From assembly GCA_030789695.1 (NCBI GenBank), contig CM061133.1, positions 95,411,528 to 95,475,527 on the forward strand: a stretch of DNA of 64,000 bases, read 5' to 3'. Within the stretch, counting starts at the first letter, position 1, and every line of letters starts with the position of its first letter. The notes beneath the pieces were generated by a model. It made no database searches. It had not been told where the DNA came from and saw only the letters and a list, made by a program, of their open reading frames with translations. Below, in pieces: positions 45,988 to 57,758 of this stretch. Both the position numbers and the translations under genes were made by a program. The DNA is from Scilla litardierei (taxonomy: Eukaryota > Streptophyta > Magnoliopsida > Asparagales > Asparagaceae).

Positions 45988-45994
45988 AAAACTT

Positions 45995-46910
45995 GACTCG
46001 TCTCGAAATATGTGAGTGTTACTCCCATGTAAAGGAGATCGAACTTGTAATAATCCTGGTGAGTCTAGGCATCGTATACATGGGACAACTGACCTGCAAA
46101 ACCACGAATTTTAGTTTATAAAGATTACCAAACCGATGAAAAGCACCCACCTTTCAAGTATAAAGATATGTTACCGAGAGTTTTAAATATGAAAAAGTAA
46201 TCCTAAGATAACTATGGGGAATTCGATACTAAGGTAGCAATATGGAGAGTATGTGTTGGTTGTGGTTTAGTTGGAGTGTTTGCAATCAATGATTATTAAT
46301 ATCTTTTCTGTAACTCAACGTTTTATCCGGTTAGGGCATGAGAACGTCGAAAAGTATGGCAATAAAGCGCATAAAATAGTGCCAACGAGTAATCACGTAA
46401 ATTATCATTTTCAAAAAGAAAATATGAACAAGTGCACTCTAGGGTCAGATACATCTGTAAAATCGCATCACGAATACGCCTTATTCAGGTCATATTCGAT
46501 TCTAGGATGCACACGTCTCTAAAGAACATATCCAAATAAAGTATATATATATATATATATCGATAAATTACGTGATATTAACGTGGACATAGGGCAAAAA
46601 GACATTAAAATCAAAGATTACATAGCCCTAACTACACCATAACCAACACATATGAAGATTATCTATGCCTGGAGAGAAAAGAATCAATATTCATAGACAA
46701 ATACATCATCAAATACTCTAAATACACGTTTAATGCTCCAAATGCAAGAGAAAAGTTAAGAAATTTATCACCAACTCTCTCGACTTGAACCCTAGATCTC
46801 ATTTAGAAAATATCATTTTCCTTTGTCTCCAGTGCCTCCAAAAGTTACGGCCAAATACACTTGGAAAAGCTCAAAATACGCAAAGAATACCCCCCAAACC
46901 TTAGCACATT
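45995..46910. other. Probable LTR remnant of element 3, otherwise gene-free
   Basis: Begins TGACTCGTCTCGAAAT beside the primer binding site, with GATCGAACTTGTAATAATCC resembling the common Athila/Tat LTR end. A (TA)n tract lies at about 46541-46560. The outer limit cannot be set, and no gene is seen. Confidence 0.4.
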
Positions 46911-46912
46911 GC

Positions 46913-46971
<59 letters not shown>
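46911..46971. repeat. (TA)n-(CA)n microsatellite
   Basis: TA dinucleotides to about 46936, then CA dinucleotides to about 46970. Confidence 0.95.
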
Positions 46972-46979
<8 letters not shown>

Positions 46980-47023
46980 CATATACATATATATATCTAT
47001 CTATCTACATATACATATATATA

Positions 47024-47060
47024 CTAGTCATAACACGTGCCCGCGGGCACGGTGCATTTA
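47024..47060 (-). mobile_element. Helitron-like 3' terminus (minus orientation)
   Basis: CTAG at 47024-47027 preceded by A on the plus strand, then TCATAACAC and the perfect palindrome GTGCCCGCGGGCAC (47037-47050). Read on the minus strand this is hairpin, short spacer, CTAG, T. It matches the ends of the 38894-40945 element, including the flanking TATATATA. The 5' end of this element is not identified; degenerate copies of the same end appear near 47571 and 48655. Confidence 0.55.
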
Positions 47061-49414
47061 AGATTTTTTCCCGCGAAATCGTTGTCCCCAAAAAAATATT
47101 TTTACAGCCAAAATTTAAAATAAAAACAAATTAGAGTGAAAAAATTTAGAGGCACGGCCGCCTTCGACAAGGAACAATAAATTCGGTGCGGGCGCCTTCG
47201 ATGCAGAACAACAAATTAGCTTATAAAAATTTAGCGGGCGCATTCGGCGCGAGTGGGTTAGTCAGACCTCTGCTTGACGCCCAAAAAGCTCAGCCCGCCT
47301 ATTTGAATGCATATTCCCTGTGTTTTTTGGGTTTCAATTTTTTTGGGTCAGCCGAAATAAGCTCAGCCGAAATAAAGTTCTCTTTTGCAGACATTTCATT
47401 TTTTTGGTTTCATTTTTTTGGGTAGCATTTTTTGGGTCATTTTTGAATGAAGTGTATTAAGTGCTGATGCTGCCAATTTCAACAAAGAAAAGCTTTTGTA
47501 TTCTCCCAACAAATTGCTCTTCAACCCAAAATAGGATAAGTTCAAAATCTGTCCTCAATTGTAATATAGATAGTCATAACCTAAAGGCACGGCTCTTTTA
47601 AAATATTTTCTCTCAAAATCTTTAATCCTGTAATTATAATTAGTCCATAAATAAATTGCAATAATTTTTATTAGTTAGTTCCCTTGAAAATTTTAGTTCC
47701 CTAAAATTTACTTCCATATGAAATTAGTTTTCCCAAGAAATTTCAAAAATTTTAGTTCAACCCAAAAATTAGTTCATCTCAGAGAATTTTGTTCCACTTA
47801 AAAATTTTGTTCATGTTAGAGAACTTCCAGCCAATACGGATATTCCAATTCCTCGTAAGAGAAAGCATGATGTTGTTAACAGAAGTAAACATTGATACCC
47901 ATAACCACCAGCATTTTGGTCCCCCCACCAAAAAAAGAAAACTTGATTCAAGAAATTACATGACATTATGAGAAGCATTATACACATAGATATTGAAAAA
48001 AATATATCTACAAAGTATATCGCTTACATATACTTGGTTACATCAGCAATATGTACACATCTGTTCGCAGATATTTACAACTTCCATATGGTGACCTTTG
48101 TAGTTTGAAGAAATCATTCAGCACAAATACAAAACACTACAGTTTGAGACCAATAGCGTGTCAAATATTAATCATACACCAACAGTTTGCATAACCAAAA
48201 AGCAAATACCGAGTTAATTGCATCATATCCTAGCCAACTTGGAGGACAGAATATCAAAACACAAAGAAAAAAAATCGAGTTAATATTATGTAATAATGAA
48301 ATGATATTCTTATACTAAGCCTTAATAATGCGGCAATTTCTCTCTCTATACACACTTTTCAAATCAAAGCCACAGAAAACAGTTTCAAGAATTAAAAATG
48401 AGGCAATTGCTCCCCAAATAAGCCCACCCCCAAGGTCATTGATTAATTTCCAAGAAAACTATACATGTAAGCTCTAAGAAATCAAATTGCATGAATGTTA
48501 TTTATCCATCCCCTCTCATTGTATTTCAACAAAGTGCCAACATTAGGACCAAAGCTGTAAAGCTCTAGGAAGATGATTAGTCTGCTACATTTCCCCACGA
48601 GTGTGTGCTTTGTTAGAACTCAATGCCCCTTCTCTTCTTTGGTTGCGCTTCAAGGATATTGGATGACGGGTCATTTAAAATATTCACCGTCAAAATCTTG
48701 GATTCCTTCATTTACAAAACGAATAAAAATAAGTAAAGTGCAATAACTATTATTTAGTTTTCCAAAAATTACATCAACATAAAATGGATTGCCAAATTGA
48801 TAAATGAATGGCTAAATAATCATTAAGGGCTCAAAATCAACTGAAGTAGTAATTCATTTGAAAATAAGCCATATAACAATTCTACCATACAAATAAAAAA
48901 ACAGTGATGCCATTAATTTAGCTTATTCAAGCTTTCCAAAATGGATAAGTAATCATAACTTAACTAATGGCTACAGGTTATCCATCAGCTAATTAATGTC
49001 ATTTATCTTTTTATACAGACAGAATAATCATGAAGGATAAGAAAAAAATTCAAATTAGATAGTTGTTTTGTCAATGACGCATAATCAGTTCAAATGGGAA
49101 ACTCTTGATCTACATAAGACTAAATAAAATGTAAACAACACCAAAATGACGACCCAAGAAATAATGTCAACGATCTAATCGTTACATCACTACCAGAAAA
49201 ACAAAAATGAGACTATTCAATGCATATATCCAATCCAACTAAATCAAAAGGCCAAAAATCAGTCAAGGAAAATATATAGCAATCAAACAGGAACAGAGAA
49301 AACAATTGCAAAGATCAAACCTTTTCCAACTAAACCCAACTTAAATTGCACCAAACTATTAAAACCCATTAAAGTGACCAAATTCAATACTGCAAGGAGT
49401 CCAATAGCACTTTC
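47061..49414. other. Gene-free A+T-rich stretch with degenerate Helitron-like ends
   Basis: 47571-47700 (GTCATAACCTAAAGGCACGG, then TTTTAAAATATTTTCTC) and 48655-48790 (ACGGGTCATTTAAAATATTC, then ACCGTCAAAATCTT) are diverged copies of one another and of the terminus at 47024. No genes or RNA features recognised. Confidence 0.45.
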
Positions 49415-49800
49415 TACTCTATAAAAATAGAAGCTCCCCCTCTCTCTTCTCCACCCTCCCTAACCACCACCTCCTTCAGCCCGCACACATATATATCCCC
49501 CTCTCTCCCTCTCCCTTTCCCTCTCCTCCCACATGCCTTGCAGGCAACACTGGGTGTAACTGTAGTGTAAATATGCTTTGCTGGGTGATTTGGTTTGATC
49601 CTTGCAAAGCTTTAGGCAAAACTATGTTAAAAGAGTTTTGTACCAGTCCGAGTATTTATACATGTACCCATTCCTTTTGAGGACACAAAATCTGGTATTT
49701 TGGAATGGTTGTGTTATTTAATTAAACAGTCTTTCGGGACTTTGAGTTTGCAGTGTCTTCGTATATTTCACTAATGTATGGACTTTCTTTGTATTAGAAG
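49415..49800 (+). promoter_or_regulatory. Candidate Pol II promoter, CT-rich leader and 8-codon ORF
   Basis: A strong TATA box (CTATAAAAATAG, about 49420-49431) is followed at promoter-like distance by a pyrimidine-rich leader (CT patches 49436-49530) and then ATG (49533) opening an 8-codon frame, MPCRQHWV, ending in TAA. Downstream to about 49800 there is no longer frame. This could be a short non-coding or micropeptide transcript, or a promoter left from a lost gene. No match to a known short-peptide gene is claimed. Confidence 0.35.
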
Positions 49801-50365
49801 TAATGCTTTAAACTATTGATTTGAAGCCGATATGGTATTTAGAGAGAACAGAAAGTTTTTCCATTTCTTTCTGCAATTTTTCATGTGACGCGCTATTTTC
49901 TGCTTATTTAAGTTCAAGCTTGTTATGTTATGTTTGCTTTTTGATGGTAACATTTGCTTTTCATTTCCAAGACTATGGGTCTTTGATTTCTCTCTCACTG
50001 CACCATTTGTTGATTTTTTTATGGTTCATTTGCAATTGTATTATAACCCTTTTGTCAATGAGATTGTCATTTTCATTTGCTTAGTAATTTTCTATGTATC
50101 ACTTTCTGTATCATATCTTCCATTGTTCTCACTACACTGCAACACCCAACAGTGATCCATCCATCAACACTCTCAAAAATCTTTAATATTATATTCATAT
50201 CTCTTGTGCATAAGTATAATTATTGTTTCCTATCACATATCACTATATCAGTCCTATAAACGCAGATAGGAAGTGATTTGATTACCTTTTAAACCCCCTA
50301 AAAATCATAAATTTCTATTTGTTTCATTACATTGACCTTAAAATCCTTAAAACCCAATTGAGTAC
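49801..50365. other. Gene-free T-rich stretch
   Basis: The open frames here (49821-50259) are Phe/Leu/Ser-rich and overlapping in three frames, a composition effect. Nothing recognised. Confidence 0.5.
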
Positions 50366-50457
50366 CTTCATAATGATAGAGCTTCTGTGAAGCTCTGATC
50401 AGCATTCGACCTCGAAGTATCACACCGTGGATATCAAAAGCAACGCCGAACGATGGC
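50366..50457 (-). pseudogene. HAD-superfamily hydrolase (CECR5/YKR070W-like) exon fragment
   Basis: On the minus strand, after a TTTTGCAG acceptor, the exon reads PSFGVAFDIHGVILRGRM, then LIRASQKLYHYEG, and ends at a GTACTC donor-like site. Plant members of this mitochondrial-type HAD family start with SFGIAFDIDGVILRG. The first Asp (nucleophile) is kept, but the second Asp of the DxD motif is His (GAC to CAC), and the GGSP turn after it is lost. Only this exon is visible, so it is a gene fragment with a disabled active site. Confidence 0.7.
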
Positions 50458-50499
50458 CTGCAAAAGAACGAGATGCGCTACTTCATCCTCACCTGCGTG

Positions 50500-51603
50500 A
50501 GAAAAAAAATTAACTAACCATTGTTATCTTGTATGCTAAAATTCTTTCTGGCAAGTAATTTCTATTTTATCTCATATGTTCTATTTGAACACTATACATT
50601 TTAATTCGATAGAATAGACAATAAAAACTTCTGTATAGGAATGAGGGGATTAATATCTTTTATAGTTGAGACACTTGATTCGAAATTTAACTGAACTTTA
50701 TAGGTTGGCCATATATTATGCTGGAAGCTAAAAGTTTTTTGACATTATATTTAAATCAGGTCCCAATGACTAATTTACACCATCCAACAGTAATCTGAAG
50801 CTTCATGCCACCTATTTTCATGTAACGATTCAGTCTGGTACCTTCTTTCCATGATGGCACCTAGAATTATCCGATTCATTGAGGCATGTATAGAAACTCA
50901 GCAGTAATATGGAAGATGAACCTCATAAACATGTCAACTTAAGTATAGTGTATAGAAACTCAACAGTAATATGGAAGATGAACCTCATGAACTTGTCAAT
51001 TTAACTTAAACAGAAATCTGCTGACTGGATATTGCAATCTAAAAATATGCTACTTATCTACTTAAGTATGCTACTAATTATAGGATACTTAAATATGTTG
51101 CCTACTTAATTGCAATCTGAAAATAAGACTTTATTTTTGCTTGTGTATGTAAAATAAATCATCATTCAAACCATAACAAAGTATTCAAAAAAACCTTCTT
51201 TAAAACTTGGGATGAACCGATCTTAAAAACACATGCATTAGAAAAACTCTAGAGTCAACGAACATCAACTGTCCATGAATTAATTGATTCTACCGTTAAA
51301 AACATATGGTGAAGAAACATCACCCTAATAAAAATTAAATTACTATTGATGATAACGGCAGACTGAATTTATCAACTTATTGCATATCCCATCTTTTCAA
51401 TCATTTCTTTCACTACATGGTATAATAAGTAGGCCTAGCCTGAAAATGCAAAAAGATCCATATTAAAAAAATTAGAGTTCTGTGAACAAATTTTAAAGAT
51501 ACAATGCTGTTGTTTAAAGGCTTATCTTTTAAAATAAGAAAACAAAACCTTACAATTTGAACATAGCAAACTTCAGCCATTAGCAGCACGCTCGGTTATG
51601 TGT
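50500..51603. other. Gene-free A+T-rich stretch
   Basis: Contains a short tandem repetition around TATAGAAACTCA(G/A)CAGTA (about 50890 and 50952), each followed by ATATGGAAGATGAACCTC. No reading frame or RNA feature recognised. Confidence 0.5.
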
Positions 51604-52703
51604 TCATTCTGTCTCAGGGAAAAGCACACATATCTCCACATCTCCCTTGAGCAGGTAGCATGTCTCTCGAGCATCAAACTTGAGGGATAATTTCCCTGGA
51701 TGGCAGCCCCTCCTACAAAAGAAATTGAGAAACATAAGAACTCCATGGAAACAGAAATCTAAGCTGTACTCTAGTTTTTGTCTTTCAACACATAAAAAAC
51801 TTTTGCTCCTCCTAATATTGCCTGGTCTTTTTATGACTGGGCCAGTGTGATAGTTTGGTCACAAAATATCAATTAGCAAGCAGCAACTGGGGGATTCTTT
51901 GTACCGATAACCAACAATGAATGATGCACGCATACATGATTTGTTCGTAATCAGAAAGATTATATGACGCAAGCTGCTTGGAAGAATAATCGATCGAATA
52001 TTATGCACCTGAGGCTAAAATCACACAAAAACATAAAATTCAAACATGCATCTCATATATTAATTGCCCCATAAAATTCGGATCATCCTAACACATACAA
52101 ATATATAATGCACATATGAACTGTACACACTTAGAGAAACATGACTGCATCTACACTCTAAGCAGTGATATGCTGAATTTCGTGAGCAACCTGCAAATCT
52201 GCAGTCCATCTATCACACGAATCACAAACTATCCCACGCAAACAAGCAAAACCAGCAAAGAATACATATGAACCATACCATGCATATCTCAACCGTTATG
52301 TGTTCATTCTGTCTCAGGGAAAAGCATATGTATCTCCATGTTTGCTCATATTGCTCTCAAATGAAAAAAAACCCAATAAAACTAAATTCAAAAAACAACT
52401 GAAATAGATCCTTACTTGGGCCATATTCGAATGCCGAGTTAAGCGTGCTTGGACTCCGGTGGATTCCTTTCGAATTTGATGCCAAGATTCATATTCAAAA
52501 CTGTAATCATATAAATTAATACATGATATATATATCATTATTTTACTTTTCAACTCATTTCAAAGTGTAGAAATAAGCTGAGCTATATAGCTACATAGAT
52601 TAAATTTAGAAAATAATTAGTCTTAATCTTATACCACTGAATCTGGGGCATCATCTTCCTTGCACATCACCGAGGGGACACCGATGTACATTCCGGCCGC
52701 CAT
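51604..52703 (-). pseudogene. RmlC-like cupin (DUF861/cupin_3) gene remnant
   Basis: Exon blocks on the minus strand: 52500-52416 reads MNLGIKFERNPPESKHA, stop, LGIRIWPK and is followed by GTAAGG; 51712-51604, after a TAG acceptor, reads RGCHPGKLSLKFDARETCYL, then LKGDVEICVLFPETE and stop. Joining in phase 2 gives the family landmark WPKWGC, with the second W changed to R. A possible first exon lies at 52703-52635 ([20 protein letters not shown]). Plant members are small single-domain cupins of unclear role. The in-frame TAA at 52439-52441 and loss of the second half of the barrel mark a pseudogene. Part of the last exon is repeated at 52291-52342. Confidence 0.78.
52291..52342 (-). repeat. 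Partial duplicate of the cupin last-exon region
   Basis: CGGTTATGTGTTCATTCTGT and the bases after it match about 51592-51642 with few differences, placing a copy of the exon end inside the intron region. Confidence 0.75.
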
Positions 52704-53915
52704 CTTAGCAACCCAATTCACATAAGAATGCCCGAAAACCCTGAATTCTCTACTCTACGGCCCGTACTCATTCTCAATCTGCATCCAAGCTCAACCCAAT
52801 TATCACTCAATCTTCCATAAACAAACAATTAAAAAAATTTCCCATTAAGATTAATATTCCTCGAGTTTTTGGTCATAATCTGATGCTTACTTTTGAATCA
52901 AGTATTTTATTGCGACCAGTGATATGAAACATCAGCTACTAACATTAAAATGAAAAAAAAACATGTCCACAGTAAAATGTTAATACTACCGGGAGAAGTC
53001 AGACCACATGAAATTAAAGTCAAAGATGAGTAGAATTACCTTTAGAAGGTAAGAAAAGTTTTAAAAAATATAACAATTAATAGACATGAAATACATAAAA
53101 TAGTATACATATGCAGAACCTATCAGTGAAATCTTTGGTAGAATTACCTATCACTGGTGACTCATTATTATAATGGTGACTTATTAAAACTACAACTGAA
53201 ACAAAGCCTACTGCCAGGCAATCGAAGTCATTTGCCTGTTGTCCAAAAGAAAGATATAAACAATGCACTTCCTTTGTATAAAATTAGTTTGTAAGTGCAT
53301 TCCTTTCAGGCGATCATGAATCCAAAAAATATAACTGAACCAAAAAGGAAAATGTAGAAGCAAAATTATTGTATCATTAGATGGTTCTCTCACACACAAA
53401 CGTGTGCAAGGTTAAATTACTCTAATTTCTATATCTAATTCCTTGATAGACTTCAGTTTACAGTCATAAATTTACCACATCAATACGTTTTAAACAAAAT
53501 CACATGTTTAATAAAACATTTGTGTTGGAGGATTGATACCCGAAAGCTCAAAATGATTGCAAATATTGAAGATGCATTTGTGAAAAATGCATGATAGTGC
53601 ACTAATTAGAAATTAGCACATCTACAAAGGTAAGCTGCAGAGGTAATAGACAGTGCACTAATCATACTCCAAAGGTAAGCTGCAAACCCGAGCCAATTGA
53701 CCCAGTGGGTATCCCCCTCCCTCCCTTATAAGAGGTTGAGAATTCAAATCTTTCCACGATCACTCCCATGGCCTCACCTTTCTTCTATTCTCTGTGATTT
53801 GGGGAAAAAGCTGAATGTTAGAATAGAAAATAATTTAGAGCAATAAAAAACTTCACCAGCTATGCTTCGCTTCTCTGTGATTATTCAGACGGTGGTAGGG
53901 AAGAAAGAAGGCACC
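52704..53915. other. Gene-free A+T-rich stretch
   Basis: A duplicated GGTAAGCTGCA/GTGCACTAAT segment lies at about 53594-53690. A pyrimidine-rich patch and a GAATTCAAATC motif at about 53720-53750 vaguely recall a tRNA-derived SINE but are not convincing. No gene seen. Confidence 0.45.
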
Positions 53916-54282
53916 TGATCGCGCCCCGGCGTACACGTCCCGAGGCGACGGTTGTAGTTTTACCGCAAGCGCACGGTATAGCGGCGAGCGGGTATCGAAC
54001 ACAGGGAGGACGAATGACCGTGCTTGCTCCTAATCAACCTGGCTATTCAGAGGGATAACTGCCTTGGGCGATCCTGTCACAATCGTCAGACAAAAGTGCA
54101 AAATATCAAATCAAATAGAGAACGCCTAGGGAATGGGGAATCCCCACTACTCACCGTATTTCACAATTGTGGTTCGCCGGTATCAAAATCGCTAGGATGA
54201 GAATTCGGATGAACTAGTTGCAACTAAATGTGGAACCAAGCTCACGGTCTCGCGCTGTTGCCGGTCTATAGCTATCCTGGGT

Positions 54283-54565
54283 TTGGGTCCAATCTCTTGC
54301 AAACCCTACCCTAGGGAAGCTAGCATTAGGATCAACATCATCGTCCAATTGCGCACCGAGCCCAATCTCTTGCAAACTCGGTCCACAATCAAGATTAGGA
54401 TAGTTCCTACCCGTCCAATCTCTTGCAAACGGGTATCGGCACGGAATTGCAACCGGAGATCCTAGCATCGATCCAATTTCTTGCAAACCGATACTTCGAA
54501 AATCCGACTCCAACCCAATTCGGATTTCTAGGGCTTCCCATCGAATTGGGATCCAATCTCTTGCA
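54283..54565. repeat. Five-copy short repeat in the LTR
   Basis: CCAATCTCTTGCAAA or a near copy occurs at about 54288, 54361, 54416, 54475 and 54550, with 53-76 bp spacing. It produces the repeated FARDW/LQEIG residues in a spurious minus-strand frame. Confidence 0.85.
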
Positions 54566-54959
54566 AATCCCGATTGATGTGAATACCTAGCCATCCGTAG
54601 TAATTCGATCCCAATCTAATCCCTAATAACAATCCTAGCTCAATTTCTACCAACTCAACACAAATACGAAATTGGGCTCGTAGGGTTCATCCCCACGCCC
54701 CAAGACGTGGAGACTACTCACTAATCATAGCAATAGCACAATAATTGGCAAAGAAATAGACAATGGAATTCATCACAACTATGATATAAACAATAAAAAT
54801 AGAGTTTTTGTGGAAGAGAAGTGCAAACCAATGTAGATCTTCAATCAACCCAACAAAAATCCAAGTTTTTCTCTTCACCAATCACAATTAATAAAACTAA
54901 AAAGTAGACTCAAAAAGCTGCAAAAAATCTGAGAGGTGGCCCCCTAAAATAGGGTAAAA

Positions 54960-55445
54960 ACAGAGCTTAAATAGCCCCAAAAATCGTCTAAAAATCCTGA
55001 CCAAAACGCCCCTGCACAGCCTGTTTTCCGCAAATTTCGCTACAGGCAGCGCATCGCACTCGGCCGAGTGACAAAAGTCGCTCGGCCGAGTGAAAACCCT
55101 GTCAATTTCCAGTAAGTCGTGGGCTTCAGGGGTCTTCAGTTCGGGGGCGGCTCGGCCGAGTGAGTTGTCGTCACTCGGCCGATGGCTTCACTTCACTCGG
55201 GCGGACGGGATTTGCCACTCGGCCGAGTGGGTCTTCTGAAGCTCAGATGGCCGAAAAACAGTAACTTCGGTCTTTTTGAGGGCCTTCGTCTGGGCGCCAC
55301 TCGGGCGGACGTGGTATCGTCACTCGGCCGAGTGGGTCTTCTGTGCTCGGCCGAGTGCACAGGTAACTCGTGTCTGAATTGGTCGGCCGAGCAGTGTCTC
55401 GCTGGTCGGCCGAGTGGCTCCTCCGCTCGGCCGAGTGGGACACAA
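54960..55445 (-). promoter_or_regulatory. U3 promoter: CACTCGGCCGAGTG palindrome array and TATA-like box
   Basis: At least ten copies of the CTCGGCCGAGTG palindrome, or close variants such as CACTCGGGCGGACG and GGTCGGCCGAG, lie at 55057-55442. Downstream on the minus strand comes a CTATTTAAGC TATA-like box at about 54966-54975. The perfect palindrome CACTCGGCCGAGTG centres on CGGCCG. The same motif array recurs internally at 60247-60602. Confidence 0.6.
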
Positions 55446-55732
55446 AAAATGCCCAAACTGGTCGTTTTGGCCTCCTCGTCGCTCCGGCGACGTCCATTCT
55501 TCTTCCGCTCCTCTCCAACAGCAAAATACCCCTCGGGGAGGTCGTCGGTGGCCGTCTAGATTACACGCATCTCGAGATCACTCCTAATCGCGCCAAATCA
55601 CCTGAAATGCGACAAAAACAACAAATCGTGAAAAGCATCGCAATATCGTCGATATGTCGTGAAAAACATGATTTGGGCGATCAAAATGGCATGCAAACAT
55701 GCGGGAAAAGGGTGTAAAATAAGGAGTGATCA

Positions 55733-55746
55733 AAATCCCCCAAGCT
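55733..55746 (-). other. Polypurine tract of Athila-like element 2
   Basis: The minus strand reads AGCTTGGGGGATTT directly before the 3' LTR, the same as in element 1. Further cores are at 56325-56336, 57354-57365 and 61033-61044. Confidence 0.8.
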
Positions 55747-57758
55747 TGCCTCTTACTCGTCCTCGAGGAAGATAAGTAAAAAGCGAACCCGGTGGATTCG
55801 GAAAACGAAAACGGCGAAAAACGAAGAAAAAATGAAAAACGAAGAAGAATGAAAACCAAACGAAAATAAAGAAAGAAAGAAAGAAGAGGTAGGATGCTAG
55901 ATCATTTCCTCAGGACGTGGGTTTCACCTACTCTTATAGCATGCACCGAGTGAGAAATACATGTCAAAGAATCTCATTTTGATATCATAGTAGAATAGTG
56001 CAAGTAGAAAATAGAAAACCCACGAACAACGGTATAATCATGAAAAACGGAATGATTTTAAAATTAACATCGCCTGAGTCATCTAAAGCGGTATACAAGT
56101 CTCAGATCACACACTTTTCAATTGAACGCTTTCTATCTGGAGTATAAGAGTATCACATCATAGAATAGAGAGAATAGAAAAGTATGGGTTTCATGAAATG
56201 AATGCTAGGCTTAGATTTCTGGATTTCGTAAAGCTAGAAACAATCTCACCGAGTATAGAATATTACTTAGCCTAGGTTGTCGTGCAATGTCAAGTAGTCG
56301 CTCTCTCACACATCAATGGATCTCCTCCCCCAAGCTTATCTATAAGCGTGGTGGCACAAAAATATTTACATCCCCATTTTTATATAGCTCCAAAGGCAAA
56401 GAAGAGAAAGAAGAAAGAAAATAAGCGAGATGGGATCTTTTATTGAGGATTTTTCCTCTTTTCTCTCTTTTCTCTTTTTTTTTCTTCCTTTTTTTTTCTT
56501 TTTCATATATACAATGATCCCAATTCAAAGAGAGATAATGATATACGAGAATGTTCTTCTCTCTTTTATTATATATTTTTTTCTTTCTTTTTTTTGGAAG
56601 AAGAGATTTGGAGCTAGGAATTAATAGCGGGGGAAATGCCATAAAATAGAATCACTAAGGGGAGATTCACCAATGATTTTAAAAGTAGAGAAATGATGTT
56701 CAAGATTTGTGGAGAAAGAAATAAATATAACTCTCGGCTCACTCTATAAGACATGCACGACAACTTCAGCAGGGTAATCTAATCTACTCAGTTTCGATCA
56801 CAAAAAAGCTAACTAATCCAGATATATCATAGCTAACCATCATTCAATCATCCGGAAGTGAAGTGTACAATTCATGCATATAGAAGTGATTAAGGAAAAG
56901 AAGTCAGTGCTCCAGATATAGGCATTCAATGCGTGAATCTTGGTGTGTTTTCTGTGATAGCATACATATGAATATTCAGGCTCAGCTAATAATAAAATTT
57001 CATCCATTTTCATGAGGAAAAAGTGTGGGCTCCTATTCCTAAATGCAAGCGAGTCATAGCATATGATATCAGAAATGAAATCTAAGACACGACAAATATA
57101 GCATGCATATAGAATAAGCTAACTCCACGTAGACATCATCACAGAAAATTCATCTCTAGCATGAGATGAAAAAAAAAAGAAGAAGTAAAGATAAAAGGAA
57201 AATAGAACTATGCAATGCGGCACACAGGAAAGTAAGGAAAACGTGATGCATGGCGAAACAAAAGGAAAATAACGAAAAATGAGTGCAAAAGTGAAAAGCG
57301 GTGTGAAAAACTGAAAATAAAGGTGGCAAATCGAAAAAGAACGTGAGAGCTCACTCCCCCAAGCTAAACGGCACAGTGTCCTCAATATGCAAGGTGTGGC
57401 ACACCGAGAGACAAGAAGTGTGAGGGGCTAGTGAGGATGCATGCATGAGGGAAAGAAAAAGGATAATAAATTGAAAAATTATGAAACGAAAATATGATGC
57501 GGATATGATGCATGCACAGATATGAGTGATACGAGTATAAATGGGTCACCAAAAGCTCTCCCTCTCTCCCAAAAAGATATATATAGATGTGATCAAAATG
57601 AGAATCCGAAGTAGATATGATATGATATGCGCATAAAGATATGATCAAAAATATAATCCCAAAAATAGTGAGGGGGAGGGGGGGTGGACAAAAGTGCATC
57701 AGGACCCAGCAGAGACGGGCAGCACAATGGCAGGAATGGATAAAGGCATCAAGAGTGC
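55747..57758. other. 3' untranslated region of element 2 with PPT-like modules
   Basis: No conserved gene. Pyrimidine- and purine-rich tracts (56440-56600), and two extra AGCTTGGGGGAG cores at 56325 and 57354. The copies at 55736 and 57354 are followed on the plus strand by GTCCTCGAGGAAG or GTGTCCTCAATATGC, matching the module next to the tract of element 1. Confidence 0.6.

Larger units (their letters stand above)
44094..45994 (-). mobile_element. Decayed Athila-like element 3 (internal region)
   Basis: A tRNA-Asp-type primer binding site at 45970-45987, 6 bp from a TGACTCG LTR edge (45994), and a polypurine tract AGTTGGGGGGA at 44099-44109 bracket a 1.9-kb region with a gag remnant. The plus-strand context CCCCCAACT followed by CATTGTTCTCAATG repeats the polypurine-hairpin module of elements 1 and 2. 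LTR sequence on either side is too degraded for me to pair. Confidence 0.6.
53916..55732 (-). repeat. 3' LTR of Athila-like element 2 (1817 bp)
   Basis: Runs from TGATCGCGCCCC to AAGGAGTGATCA, with the polypurine tract next to it. It contains GGTATCGAACACAGGGAGG, the usual LTR-end block, a five-copy short repeat (54283-54565) and a U3 palindrome array (55047-55445). The right boundary is set by analogy with element 1, where CA is likewise followed by AAATCCCCCAAGCT. Confidence 0.9.

Noticed and set aside
49821..50259. Four overlapping Phe/Leu-rich plus-strand frames
   Set aside because: T-rich composition, no motif, and no consistent frame.
53690..53770. Possible tRNA-derived SINE
   Set aside because: A GAATTCAAATC motif vaguely like a B box is present, but no matching A box spacing, tail or target duplication.
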